From CBDVBZ01 sp965372355 (GTDB lineage Bacteria > Krumholzibacteriota > Krumholzibacteriia > WVZY01): a DNA stretch of 22,150 nucleotides. Below, piece by piece: positions 7,705 through 15,836 of this stretch (its first letter is position 1; every line of letters begins with the position of its first letter). A program made the translations under genes and the position numbers. The stretch covers positions 1 through 22,150 of the forward strand of contig CBDVBZ010000053.1 in NCBI GenBank assembly GCA_965372355.1, written 5' to 3'. The notes beneath the pieces were generated by a model that saw only the letters and a program-made list of their open reading frames with translations, was not told the origin of the DNA and did not search any database.

Positions 7705-7820
7705 GCCCGTTGGAGCCCCTCCAGGACAGGTTGAACCGGCCGCTTCCATAGTTTAATCGCTCGGCCCGCTTGAGCGGCAACCGGGGGTTGTCTGCCTGTC
7801 CCCGACGGGCTCCAACCGGC
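7705..7820. ncRNA. Candidate structured RNA: nested three-stem rod
   Basis: Four helices nest in order. Stem A pairs 7709-7718 with 7807-7816 (10 perfect bp), plus three more outer pairs after one C/C mismatch. Stem B pairs 7724-7730 with 7795-7801 (7 bp plus a G-U). A 4-bp helix pairs 7734-7737 with 7786-7789. Stem C pairs 7739-7744 with 7773-7778 (6 bp plus a G-U). A 5x5 internal loop (CTCCA/CCGAC) separates A from B. A competing hairpin (CGCTC 7758-7762 with GAGCG 7772-7776) excludes stem C, so two folds are possible. I checked for tRNA, SRP RNA, tmRNA and RNase P signatures and saw none. The strand is undetermined. A plus-strand transcript could start from the AT-rich island near 7645; a minus-strand one would be the leuS 3' UTR. 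Confidence 0.4.
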
Positions 7821-7824
7821 ATAC

Positions 7825-7851
7825 GTAACGCTGCCGTCACGTCAGCGTTAC
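7825..7851 (-). terminator. Perfect hairpin overlapping the leuS stop codon
   Basis: GTAACGCTG (7825-7833) pairs perfectly with CAGCGTTAC (7843-7851), giving 9 bp with a 9-nt loop. The leuS stop codon (7848-7850) lies inside the stem. No U-tract follows on the minus strand, so intrinsic termination would be inefficient. It may instead work with Rho or stop 3' exonucleases. Confidence 0.4.
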
Positions 7852-10340
7852 CCAATGATGATATTTACGAGTTTGCCCTGGATGACCAGGACCTTCCGTG
7901 GCTCTTTGCCGCCCAGAAGCTCCTGGATCCTTGGATTGGACAGCGCCACCTCGCGCAGCTCGGCATCGCTCCTGCCGGCCTCAACGTCGACTCGCGCGCG
8001 GATCTTGCTGTTGATCTGGATGACCAAGGTGATGGTCTCTTGCTGGGCGTATGCCGCGTTAGCCTCAGGCATTGACGTGGCAAAAACACTCTCCGTGTGT
8101 CCGGTCCGCTCCCAGAGCTCCTCACAGACATGAGGTACCATCGGCGCCAGCAACCGGATCAGGACGTGAAAAGCAAATGCGTACACTCCCGCGCCGGGTG
8201 CGCCGGGCTCCATGGGCTTGTTACCGGCAAAGGTACCCATTTCGTTGCTGAGCTCCATAGCGGCAGCGATGGCGGTGTTAAAATGGAATGTGTCTTCGAG
8301 GTCTTTTCGGACCTTGAGAATCGCCCAGTGGGTCTTGCGAAAAAGCTTCTTTTCGGCAGCCGCGAGACCGTCTATGTTAATCGTGTCATTTACAGGTATA
8401 GACAGGATGTCTTTTTGCGTCTCAAAGTGACGATAGACCCTGTTGATAAAGCGGTTGCATCCCTCGATACTGTCATCGCGCCACTCGGCATCGCGCTCCG
8501 GTGGCCCGGCAAACAGGATATAGAGCCGCATGGTGTCGGCGCCGAATCTCTCGATAATCGGATCCGGGCTCACGACATTTTGTACGCTCTTCGACATCTT
8601 CACACCGTCCTTGCAGATCATTCCCTGTGTAAAGAGACGTCCGAACGGTTCCTTGAAGGAGATCGCTCCGATACGGTTCAAAAACTTCGTTATAAAACGC
8701 GCATACAATAGATGCAGTATGGCGTGCTCGACACCGCCGATGTACTGGTCGACAGGCAGCCAGGCGTCAGCGAGTTGCTTGTCGAAAGCGCGATCCGGGT
8801 CGTGCGGCGACAGATAACGGAGAAAATACCAGCTCGAATCGACAAACGTGTCCATCGTATCGGTGTCTCTCTTCGCCTTGCCGCCGCATTTCGGACACGA
8901 AACACAAACAAAGTCCTCGGCCGTCGCCAACGGGCTCTGGCCATCACCCGTCGGTTTGAAGTCGACGTTCTCGGGCAGAAGAACGGGAAGATCCTTTTCA
9001 GGGACCGGTACGACCCCACAATCCTCGCAGTGGATCATGGGAATCGGCGCGCCCCAGTAGCGCTGGCGGGACAAGAGCCAGTCACGGAGCCGGTAGTTCG
9101 TCTTGCGTCTGCCGCTCGCATCCGCCTCGAACCAGTCGGCGACGCGCTGAAAACCCGTGTCGCTGTCCAGACCGCTGAACTCGCCGCTGTTGACCATTTC
9201 TCCCGCACCCTCGTACGCCGACTCGGGCAGCGGTGTCTCCGTATCGCGAGGCCGGATCACCTCGGGGATCGGCAGCCCGTAGGCGGTCGCGAAATCGAAA
9301 TCACGCTGATCGTGGGCGGGTACCGCCATGATCGCCCCTGTGCCGTACTCCATGAGCACGTACGGAGCAAGATAGACGGGAATCTCTTCCCTGTTGATCG
9401 GGTTGATCGCGTACCGACCGGTGAAGATGCCGTTCTTGTGGGGTTCGTAGCGCGACTGTCCGCTGAGCTTATAGGCCCGTTCGACCTCGATAAACTTGCG
9501 GACGTCGGCCTCCGTCTCCGTGCCTGTGATGAGCGCCTCGACCCTTGGATGATCTAAGGAAAGCACGAGAAATGTCGCCCCAAAAATTGTGTCCGGGCGT
9601 GTCGTAAAACACTCGACCTCGAAGCCAAGGTCCTTGATTGGAAAGTCAATCTCCAGGCCTTCGCTTCGATCGATCCAGTTGCGCTGCATGCTGATGACCC
9701 GTTCGGGCCACGACTCGAGGTCCTTTAGATCATCGAGCAACGGATCTGCAAACTCTGTGATCTTGAAGAACCACTGTTCGAGAAACCGTTCGTCGATCGG
9801 GCTACCGCAGCGATCACAGGTACCACCGACAACCTGTTCGTTGGCCAGAACGGTCTTGCACGACGGACACCAATTGACCGACGCCGCGCGCCGATACGCC
9901 AGCCCGTGCTCGTACAGCTTTACAAACAGCCACTGCGTCCATTTGTAGTATTCGGGATCACACGAGGTGACCTCACGCGACCAGTCATAGACGACCCCCC
10001 ACCGGTAGAACTGTTCCTTCATACGGTCGATATTCTGGCGCGTCCACGTCGCTGGGTGGATGTTCTCCTTTATCGCCGCGTTCTCAGCAGGCAGGCCAAA
10101 GGCGTCCCATCCCATCGGCGCAAGAACGTTGTATCCCTCCATCATCTTGAGGCGCGCCAGCGCATCACCGATGATGTAGTTACGCCCGTGGCCCACGTGA
10201 AGTTCACCCGATGGATACGGGTACATCATCAGGCAATAGTACTTATCATTGGTGGACGAAAGATCGGCCTGCATGAGGGCGTCCTGCGCCCATCGCGCCT
10301 GCCATTTCGTCTCGATTTCTTCGTGGGGATACTTGGACAT
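7848..10340 (-). CDS. leuS: Leucyl-tRNA synthetase
   Basis: A class I aminoacyl-tRNA synthetase that charges tRNA-Leu with leucine in the cytosol. It is 830 residues long, within the usual bacterial range. The HIGH motif is HVGH at 48-51, inside PYPSGELHVGHGRN. A zinc-knuckle pair follows at C158/C161 and C175/C178. The CP1 editing domain that removes mischarged amino acids is intact, with TTRPDTIFGATF and GTGAIMAVPAHDQRD. KMSKS lies at 581-585. The anticodon-binding and C-terminal domains complete the protein (ending KLVNIIIG). The ATG start lies 26 nt after the stop of the TusA-like gene, with no strong ribosome binding site. The stop codon lies in a hairpin. leuS, lptE and holA are neighbours in many Gram-negatives; here leuS is last. 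Confidence 0.97.
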   Translation of the reverse strand: MSKYPHEEIETKWQARWAQDALMQADLSSTNDKYYCLMMYPYPSGELHVGHGRNYIIGDALARLKMMEGYNVLAPMGWDAFGLPAENAAIKENIHPATWTRQNIDRMKEQFYRWGVVYDWSREVTSCDPEYYKWTQWLFVKLYEHGLAYRRAASVNWCPSCKTVLANEQVVGGTCDRCGSPIDERFLEQWFFKITEFADPLLDDLKDLESWPERVISMQRNWIDRSEGLEIDFPIKDLGFEVECFTTRPDTIFGATFLVLSLDHPRVEALITGTETEADVRKFIEVERAYKLSGQSRYEPHKNGIFTGRYAINPINREEIPVYLAPYVLMEYGTGAIMAVPAHDQRDFDFATAYGLPIPEVIRPRDTETPLPESAYEGAGEMVNSGEFSGLDSDTGFQRVADWFEADASGRRKTNYRLRDWLLSRQRYWGAPIPMIHCEDCGVVPVPEKDLPVLLPENVDFKPTGDGQSPLATAEDFVCVSCPKCGGKAKRDTDTMDTFVDSSWYFLRYLSPHDPDRAFDKQLADAWLPVDQYIGGVEHAILHLLYARFITKFLNRIGAISFKEPFGRLFTQGMICKDGVKMSKSVQNVVSPDPIIERFGADTMRLYILFAGPPERDAEWRDDSIEGCNRFINRVYRHFETQKDILSIPVNDTINIDGLAAAEKKLFRKTHWAILKVRKDLEDTFHFNTAIAAAMELSNEMGTFAGNKPMEPGAPGAGVYAFAFHVLIRLLAPMVPHVCEELWERTGHTESVFATSMPEANAAYAQQETITLVIQINSKIRARVDVEAGRSDAELREVALSNPRIQELLGGKEPRKVLVIQGKLVNIIIG

Positions 10341-10366
10341 CGCAAACCCGGTGGTGTCGATCCTGC

Positions 10367-10609
10367 CTAGCCCTTCTTCCGGGACGTGAGATCGACCTGA
10401 AGATAGTGGTCATCGCCGATCTGATCCGTCTCGAACGACGCGCCCCTGGCGGTGAAATACGATCGAAGATCATCCAGCGCTTCGACGTTGCTGACAACGA
10501 CCCGCAGGCTTTCGGCTTCGCCTTTCTCGAGGGCTTCCTCCACCATCATCCGTGGGCCCGGGTTCGAGAGACCGCGAGCGTTGACTCGAATCTCCTTGCT
10601 CTGTTTCAC
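10367..10609 (-). CDS. TusA/SirA-family small protein lacking the catalytic cysteine
   Basis: An 80-residue protein that fits the TusA (SirA) fold from end to end: IRVNARGLSNPGPRMMVEEAL, then a beta strand (LRVVVS), a helix (NVEALDDLRSYF) and a last strand (HYLQVDL). TusA proteins carry sulfur as a persulfide on the cysteine of a CPxP motif. Here residue 16 is Asn, in SNPGP, and the protein has no cysteine at all, so it cannot act as a sulfur carrier. The start is the GTG at 10609, with GAGAGGTGA 7 nt upstream; the frame stays open to an ATG at 10696, but that has no such site. Genes upstream and downstream (holA, leuS) suggest only shared transcription. A scaffold, regulatory or RNA-related role is possible; the function is unknown. 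Confidence 0.8.
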   Translation of the reverse strand: MKQSKEIRVNARGLSNPGPRMMVEEALEKGEAESLRVVVSNVEALDDLRSYFTARGASFETDQIGDDHYLQVDLTSRKKG

Positions 10610-10816
10610 GATTCGTTCACCTCTCCCCTGTACCCACGCCTCGCGTTCAGACGCCCAGCCGGCAGTCGCAGCAAGCGTGATGCATCCGGGCGACAACTGG
10701 ATTGCCGATCTTACAGTCTGTTATATGACAAGGGAATGCGCGCTGCGCTTAAAGGTCTTATTAAAGTCCGTTTCGACCCAACCCCCGTCGACAACGCGGG
10801 ACCAGTCGCCGAAACC

Positions 10817-10826
10817 GATATATATC
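10817..10826. repeat. 10-bp AT palindrome after holA
   Basis: GATATATATC is a perfect palindrome one base beyond the holA stop codon, in the 218-bp gap before the TusA-like gene. The gap also contains weak promoter-like sequence (TATAAC, TAAGAT on the minus strand) but no good -35/-10 pair. The palindrome may be a binding site or chance. Confidence 0.2.
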
Positions 10827-10827
10827 C

Positions 10828-11889
10828 TCAATTTGCAGCGATGGCAAGTTTTTTCCGCATATGCGAGGCGATGAGGGCCGTCTCGAGGATGCTCCGAGGC
10901 GGGATCGAAGATCCTTTGAGCTTCATATCCGCCCAACGCAGGTTGTCGAGATAGTCATGGAGGGTATCCAGATCCATCCGCTGCGCCTGGTCGATGAGGG
11001 GTCCCAGGTAATACGGACTCGTGTAACCCGCAAGCAAACGTGCCATGGCCTCGGGGGACCGGGCCGATGGACCCCGTTCGATCAGCAGGGATTTGACCTC
11101 GAGCAGGAGCAAGACTCGGCGGATCAACATCGCCATGACGAAGATAGGTTCTTCCCCACCGTCGATCAGCCGGTTCATGCGAAGAATCAGGCTCCCGACA
11201 TTCGAACCGCCCAGAAGCTCGAGAACCGAAAAAAGGTTCTCCGTGCGATATCTTCCGACCACCGCGCTCACGAGCTCCCGATCGACAACCTTCGTCGACG
11301 AAGCACCGAGGATGATCTTCTCCAGTTCATTCGTCAGGTCGATGAGCCGGGTTCCCACGGACTCGACGAGAAGATCGAGGGCATCCGGCTCAACATCGAA
11401 CCCCTCGCGTTGCAGACGTCCGCGGACACGCGCTAGCGTCTCGTCCTCTGAGAGATACTGAAAACAAAAGGTCAGGCCGTTGGTCTCCGCGAGCTTCTTG
11501 AGACGCTTCATGCGTGCGGTATCCATCTTGCCGGCGATGGTCTCGGCGACGAAGACCAGCGATTCCGGGATCGCCTCTACCCGATCGAGGACGAAATCCT
11601 TGTTGGCCGTGCTGAGGGCCTCGAACTTCTTGACGATAACCATCCTGCGATCGGTAAAAAGCGGAAACGAGCTGACCCGATCGTTGAACGCGTCGGCGTC
11701 GAATTCGTCACCGTGAAGAATATCGAGATTGAACACGCGATTCTGCTCGCCAAGCGCCACACGGGTCAGTTCGGCCACGAACTCTTTTTTTATAAACTCC
11801 TCGGGCCCGTACAACAGGTACATCCGCCTGGGCCCCTTTTTCTTGAGGTCATCGAAAAGCTTCTTGTATCGCTGGAGTGTTCTGCCCAC
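10828..11889 (-). CDS. holA: DNA polymerase III subunit delta
   Basis: The delta subunit of the clamp loader, which opens the beta sliding clamp during DNA replication. It is 353 residues, slightly above the usual 330-345. The N-terminal AAA+-like domain starts with RRMYLLYGPEEFIKKEF, the typical HolA opening, and lacks a working P-loop, as expected for delta. The strand LFTDRRMVIVKKFEAL (about 77-92) and LTNELEKI in the middle domain are family-typical. The C-terminal helical domain includes ENLFSVLELL and the MLIRRVLLLLEVK helix. The start is GTG, 10 nt after the lptE stop codon, so the two are probably coupled. rpsT, which often follows holA, is absent here. Confidence 0.93.
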   Translation of the reverse strand: MGRTLQRYKKLFDDLKKKGPRRMYLLYGPEEFIKKEFVAELTRVALGEQNRVFNLDILHGDEFDADAFNDRVSSFPLFTDRRMVIVKKFEALSTANKDFVLDRVEAIPESLVFVAETIAGKMDTARMKRLKKLAETNGLTFCFQYLSEDETLARVRGRLQREGFDVEPDALDLLVESVGTRLIDLTNELEKIILGASSTKVVDRELVSAVVGRYRTENLFSVLELLGGSNVGSLILRMNRLIDGGEEPIFVMAMLIRRVLLLLEVKSLLIERGPSARSPEAMARLLAGYTSPYYLGPLIDQAQRMDLDTLHDYLDNLRWADMKLKGSSIPPRSILETALIASHMRKKLAIAAN

Positions 11890-11899
11890 GCGGTTGATA

Positions 11900-12394
11900 T
11901 CACCAGTCCTGCACTGTCAGATTGAGTATCCGCTCGGTAATCTCGAAGATCGACTCGGCAATCGCATCGTCGAGGGCCAGACCCGGTGTGGGCACATCGA
12001 TGAAGTAGGAGCCATCACCCTTTATCACCTTGTTCTCCCAGATAGGCTCGTTCAGACGCCTGTTGAAAAGGGTGACATTGACCGTGATGATGACCTGGTA
12101 TTCCTGCGCATTGAGCTCGCGGTCAAACGAAAACGGCAGGTTGCGGAACTCGACGATCGTACCATCCAGAAGTGCATCGGCCTGCGACTCATCCACAACT
12201 TTGAGGGTATTGTCGATAACGAGATTGTTGATGATCATTTCCGTGACGCGCAGCTCGAGGTTTGGCTCGGCAGTTCTATTGTCAAAAAAAGGCACAGCGA
12301 CGGACTTGATGTCCCTCGCTGTGCGAGAGGTGGTACTGTATGCGCATCCACAGAGAATAAGACAGACAAAAACGAAACTGACCCGCCACGTCAC
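11900..12394 (-). CDS. lptE: LptE-family LPS-assembly lipoprotein
   Basis: A 164-residue outer-membrane lipoprotein. The signal peptide ends in the lipobox LCGC, with C17 lipidated. The family block follows directly: YSTTSRTARDIKSVAVPFFDNRTAEPNLE, then the alternating helix and strands of the LptE fold. LptE plugs the LptD barrel and helps insert lipopolysaccharide into the outer leaflet of the outer membrane. lptD is not in the window. The GTG start overlaps the stop codon of the response regulator by 4 nt (GTGA), a mark of translational coupling. Its position before holA matches many Gram-negatives. LptE proteins diverge strongly, so the call rests on fold-like sequence, lipobox and position together. 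Confidence 0.85.
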   Translation of the reverse strand: MTWRVSFVFVCLILCGCAYSTTSRTARDIKSVAVPFFDNRTAEPNLELRVTEMIINNLVIDNTLKVVDESQADALLDGTIVEFRNLPFSFDRELNAQEYQVIITVNVTLFNRRLNEPIWENKVIKGDGSYFIDVPTPGLALDDAIAESIFEITERILNLTVQDW

Positions 12395-13818
12395 TTGGTT
12401 GTCACTTCCTTGTCCTCCCCCAGTTCGTAACCCTTCATCCGGTAGCGGAGCTTGTCACGTTTCAAGTTGAGCAGGCGGGCTGTCTTGCTCTGGTTCCAAT
12501 CGGCCTGCTCGGAGGCCTTGACGATGAGCTCCTTCTCCAGCTCACAGACGATCTCCTCCAGATTGATACCCTCTTCCGGTAGAGGCTGGGACATGACGCG
12601 GTCGAGCATTTTGCCCACCGTGCTGTCTTCGGGTCCGCCGGCCGCAAACGGCAGAAAGGACGCCTTGAGCACCGGTCCCTCCTCGAGCAGCACGATCCGC
12701 TCGATCGAGTTCTTCATCTCACGGATGTTACCCGGCCACTCGTAATTGAGCATCGTTTCCTTCGCCGCGTCACTGATTTGCTCGAAATCCTTGTTGAATT
12801 TCCCATTGTAGATATTGATGAAGTACTTGGCGAAATCCAGGAGGTCTTCTTTTCTCTCCCGCAGCGGCGGGATGTGAATAGGAACCACCTTCAATCTATA
12901 GTACAAATCCGCGCGGAATCGTCTCTCTTCCACTTCGCGTTTGAGCTCTCGGTTGGTCGCGCTGACGATGCGAACGCTAATGTGTATATCGCTCGTCCCT
13001 CCCACGCGGCGAAAGACCATTCGCTCGAGCACTTTGAGAAGCTTGACCTGGATCGTCAGGCTCATCTCTCCGATCTCGTCCAGAAACAGCGTACCCCGGT
13101 TGGCGAGTTCCAGAAGCCCCTGCTTCTGGAACTTCGCGTCGGTAAAGGCGCCCTTCTCGTGTCCGAAGAGCTCGCTCTCGAGCAGCTGTTCGGGCAAGGA
13201 GGCGCAGTTAATATCCAAAAAAGGCTTATCGGCCCGGCGGCTGCAGTTGTGGATCAGGCGGGCGATGATCTCCTTGCCCACGCCGCTCTCCCCTTCGATC
13301 AACACCGTTGTCGTGTCACTCTTCGCTACCTGATGGACGATCTCGTAAACTTTTTTCATGGAGGGGCTTTCACCGGTCAGGTACTCGAACCCGTCGCCGA
13401 TTTTCATCTGACGCTTGAGCTGCAGTACCTCGCGGCTGAGCCGCTTGCTATCCAGTCCCTTGGCGGCGACCATGAGCAGCTGGTCGAGGTTGATCGGCTT
13501 GGTCACGAAATCATAGGCGCCTTCCTTCATGGCCATCACGGCCGTCTCGATATCGCCGAACGCCGTGATCATGATCACACATATCTCCGGGAAGATGGAT
13601 TTCACCTTCTTGAGAACCTCGAGGCCATCCATGTCGGGAAGCTTGAGATCGAGGAGAATCAGATCGGGGATGATCTTCTGCGTAAGCTCGACGGCTTCGC
13701 CACCGGTCTTTGCCGTATGGGCTTCGTAGCCTTCCTGCGCGAGCGTCTTCTCGAGGAAAAATCGGATCGAGTCCTGGTCATCGACCAGGAGGATGACTGA
13801 GTTCGCTGGAGTCTCCAT
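12391..13818 (-). CDS. Sigma54-dependent response regulator, NtrC family
   Basis: A 475-residue transcription activator with three domains. The receiver domain (6-120) has the acidic pocket DD (13-14), phospho-acceptor D57 and K107. The AAA+ domain (about 147-385) has Walker A GESGVGKE (176-183), Walker B TLFLDEIGE and the arginine finger region FRADLYYRL. The C-terminal Fis-type helix-turn-helix is at about 425-465 (SKTARLLNLKRDKLRYRM). The loop that touches sigma54 reads GAFTDA (223-228) instead of the consensus GAFTGA. Its partner is the kinase just upstream, which it overlaps by 41 nt. The ATG has GAGAAGG 6 nt upstream. I saw no clear -24/-12 promoter between genes in this window, so its targets are unknown. 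Confidence 0.93.
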   Translation of the reverse strand: METPANSVILLVDDQDSIRFFLEKTLAQEGYEAHTAKTGGEAVELTQKIIPDLILLDLKLPDMDGLEVLKKVKSIFPEICVIMITAFGDIETAVMAMKEGAYDFVTKPINLDQLLMVAAKGLDSKRLSREVLQLKRQMKIGDGFEYLTGESPSMKKVYEIVHQVAKSDTTTVLIEGESGVGKEIIARLIHNCSRRADKPFLDINCASLPEQLLESELFGHEKGAFTDAKFQKQGLLELANRGTLFLDEIGEMSLTIQVKLLKVLERMVFRRVGGTSDIHISVRIVSATNRELKREVEERRFRADLYYRLKVVPIHIPPLRERKEDLLDFAKYFINIYNGKFNKDFEQISDAAKETMLNYEWPGNIREMKNSIERIVLLEEGPVLKASFLPFAAGGPEDSTVGKMLDRVMSQPLPEEGINLEEIVCELEKELIVKASEQADWNQSKTARLLNLKRDKLRYRMKGYELGEDKEVTTK

Positions 13819-15835
13819 GCTGAACCTTCTCTACCGGTAAATAAATTGTGAATACAGCGCCTTGCCCATCCTCGTGGTCCACGAGGATGTAGCCGCCGTG
13901 TTGTTCGACAATACTGTGAGTGACGTAAAGACCCAGACCCGTTCCTTCCGGTTTGGTCGTAAAGAACGGCTCGAAAATCTTACCCCTCTCCTCTTCCGAA
14001 AACCCCTTACCGTCGTCCGCAATCTCGATGATAACGAGATTTCGGGCGTCGTCAAACAAAACATCGTTCATATCCATCGGGAAGGACACCTTTACACGGA
14101 TCTCGCCTTTATCCGGGCTCGCCTCGACGGCGTTTCTCAGCAGGTTGAGCATCACCTGCGTTACCCGGTCCGGATCGATCATGACCGAGCGCGTGTGCGC
14201 GGGGAACCGCGTTGTGATTCCAACCGACTTCGCGTCGGCCATTTCGCGCATGCTCGTGATGGCGCTCGTCACAAGCGACTCGATTTGAACCGGGTGATAC
14301 ACCAGATCACCCGTTCTCACGACGCTGAGAATATCGCTGATCAGCCGGTCGATGCGGTTTACTTCGCTCAGTATAAAACTGATGTTCTCGCTCTGGTCGT
14401 CCGGAATCCCTCCAACTCTTTGCAGATACTGGATGCCCGCGACGATTCCCGTCAGCGGATTCCTGATTTCGTGAGCCATGCTCGAGGAGAAGCGACCCAA
14501 CGCGGCCAGTTTGTCCAGGTGCTGGATCTTCTCCTCCATGCGCTTGATGCGGGTAACATCCATGAAGGCGCCCAACGCCCCCTGGACACGTTTGTCCTCA
14601 TCCAGGAGGAGCGACGTGTTAATGACGATTGGAAGCCTCTGCCCGTCCTTACGCACCAGCCACGCCTCGCTCTGATATCTTTTCTTGCGATCATGCAACG
14701 TTTGTACCAGCGGTCCTGTACTCTGCTCACCCGAACCGTCCTGCATCAACTCATCGATGCTCATACCTACGAGTTCTTCCGCAGAGTACCCGGTAAGGTG
14801 TCCCGCTGCCTCGTTCGCCAGGAGAATTGAGCCTGTTGTGTCGACCGTGATCAACCCGTTCATCATGCTGTTGATGACGTTCTCACGAAAGGTCTCCTCC
14901 TTTTGCAGCTCCGTGTAGAGCTGGCTGTTCTCGAGAAGCGTGCTGATCTGGAGCGCCAGGGTCTCCACGGCGACGAGATCCACCTGGCTGAGCTGTCCCG
15001 CCTTGAACCCGTCTGTCACACCAATCACGCCCAGCACCGGAAGCCGCCCGCAGGCAGGACATATTGCCTCGCTGAGGGTATCTGTCTCGGATCTGAGCGA
15101 CGACGCGTTCTTGAGTACGCAGTCGGGCGCTTTCCAGCAACTCTGTGAAAACTTGCTCTTGACCATCGGCACGATGAGATACGAGTTCATCGTGCTGCCC
15201 GCGAAGATCGGGGATCCATCAACGTTGCCCAGCGGGTGCATATCCGGGTCGCGGATCAGGATCGATTTCCTCGTGACGATCGACTTCCGTAGAAGACCAT
15301 CGAGCTCTTCGAGCCGCATCGTGCTGTCGCGCTCGTCCAGCTCGTTCACGACCTCTCGGAACGTGTAGATCCGGAACGCCTCGATTTCCGGACTGAATAT
15401 CACGACAAAGATTTCCTTGAAACCCAATCCCTGAGAAAGAAACCCGCGGACAGAGTCAACGATTCTTGACTCGTTGAGTGATGAGATGATCGTGAGGCTG
15501 ATCTCTTTCAGGCTGAGCAGCTGGATGTTTTTCTCGACCAGCTGATAACACTTCTTCTCCAGCTCCGCCGTGAGATCCTTGAGGCTCTCGATCATCACGT
15601 CGTCCATCGGGCGGCCTTGAGGCGAGGCAAGGATGGGAAACCCCTCGATCCGGTTTCTCCGGGCGCCGTCCGCGATCGCCTGATATCTCGTCCGCCTGCG
15701 CCTGTCGAGAACATAGACCGCGGTGACAACACCAACCGTGGCGATGATGACGAAGGCCGGCCACGGCAGGAACCTCGCCAGAACGGCGAGCAAAACGGCA
15801 AACAGTAGAGTGCGGATCAGCTCGAGAGCGGCCAC
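13778..15835 (-). CDS. Membrane sensor histidine kinase with GAF and PAS domains
   Basis: A 685-residue kinase that should phosphorylate the overlapping NtrC-type regulator. Two membrane spans at 8-22 and 27-43 have almost no loop between them, so sensing is probably cytoplasmic or in the membrane. A coiled coil (85-118) leads to a GAF domain (about 118-302), a PAS domain (315-430), HisKA with phospho-acceptor H455 (SSMAHEIRNPL), and HATPase_c (about 550-668; N-box NLLRNAVEA, G boxes DDGKGF and GTGLGL). The GAF domain carries a four-cysteine insert (C233, C239, C259, C262), which may bind metal or sense redox. The start is GTG, with GAGG 8 nt upstream, one base after the stop of the 32-codon ORF. 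Domain calls are firm; the ligand is unknown. Confidence 0.93.
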   Translation of the reverse strand: MAALELIRTLLFAVLLAVLARFLPWPAFVIIATVGVVTAVYVLDRRRRTRYQAIADGARRNRIEGFPILASPQGRPMDDVMIESLKDLTAELEKKCYQLVEKNIQLLSLKEISLTIISSLNESRIVDSVRGFLSQGLGFKEIFVVIFSPEIEAFRIYTFREVVNELDERDSTMRLEELDGLLRKSIVTRKSILIRDPDMHPLGNVDGSPIFAGSTMNSYLIVPMVKSKFSQSCWKAPDCVLKNASSLRSETDTLSEAICPACGRLPVLGVIGVTDGFKAGQLSQVDLVAVETLALQISTLLENSQLYTELQKEETFRENVINSMMNGLITVDTTGSILLANEAAGHLTGYSAEELVGMSIDELMQDGSGEQSTGPLVQTLHDRKKRYQSEAWLVRKDGQRLPIVINTSLLLDEDKRVQGALGAFMDVTRIKRMEEKIQHLDKLAALGRFSSSMAHEIRNPLTGIVAGIQYLQRVGGIPDDQSENISFILSEVNRIDRLISDILSVVRTGDLVYHPVQIESLVTSAITSMREMADAKSVGITTRFPAHTRSVMIDPDRVTQVMLNLLRNAVEASPDKGEIRVKVSFPMDMNDVLFDDARNLVIIEIADDGKGFSEEERGKIFEPFFTTKPEGTGLGLYVTHSIVEQHGGYILVDHEDGQGAVFTIYLPVEKVQHGDSSELSHPPGR

Positions 15836-15836
15836 G

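Larger units (their letters stand above)
7413..7847. other. Intergenic region between the DUF4870-like gene and leuS (convergent)
   Basis: These 435 bases lie between convergent genes. They hold a compact hairpin (7458-7472), a purine-rich tract with an unused AGGAGG (7578-7583), an AT-rich island (about 7638-7657) that could supply a -10 box, the nested inverted repeats at 7705-7820 and the start of the hairpin at 7825-7851. One 65-codon frame at 7537-7734 has a passable ribosome binding site but reads as random, arginine-rich sequence and is not called. Confidence 0.6.

Noticed and set aside
7537..7734. 65-codon open frame with an AGGGG before its ATG
   Set aside because: Arginine/glycine-rich, random-looking translation, and it overlaps the nested RNA-like structure.
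10610..10696. Longer N terminus of the TusA-like protein
   Set aside because: The upstream ATG has no ribosome binding site and adds 29 residues not found in TusA proteins; GTG 10609 has a good site.
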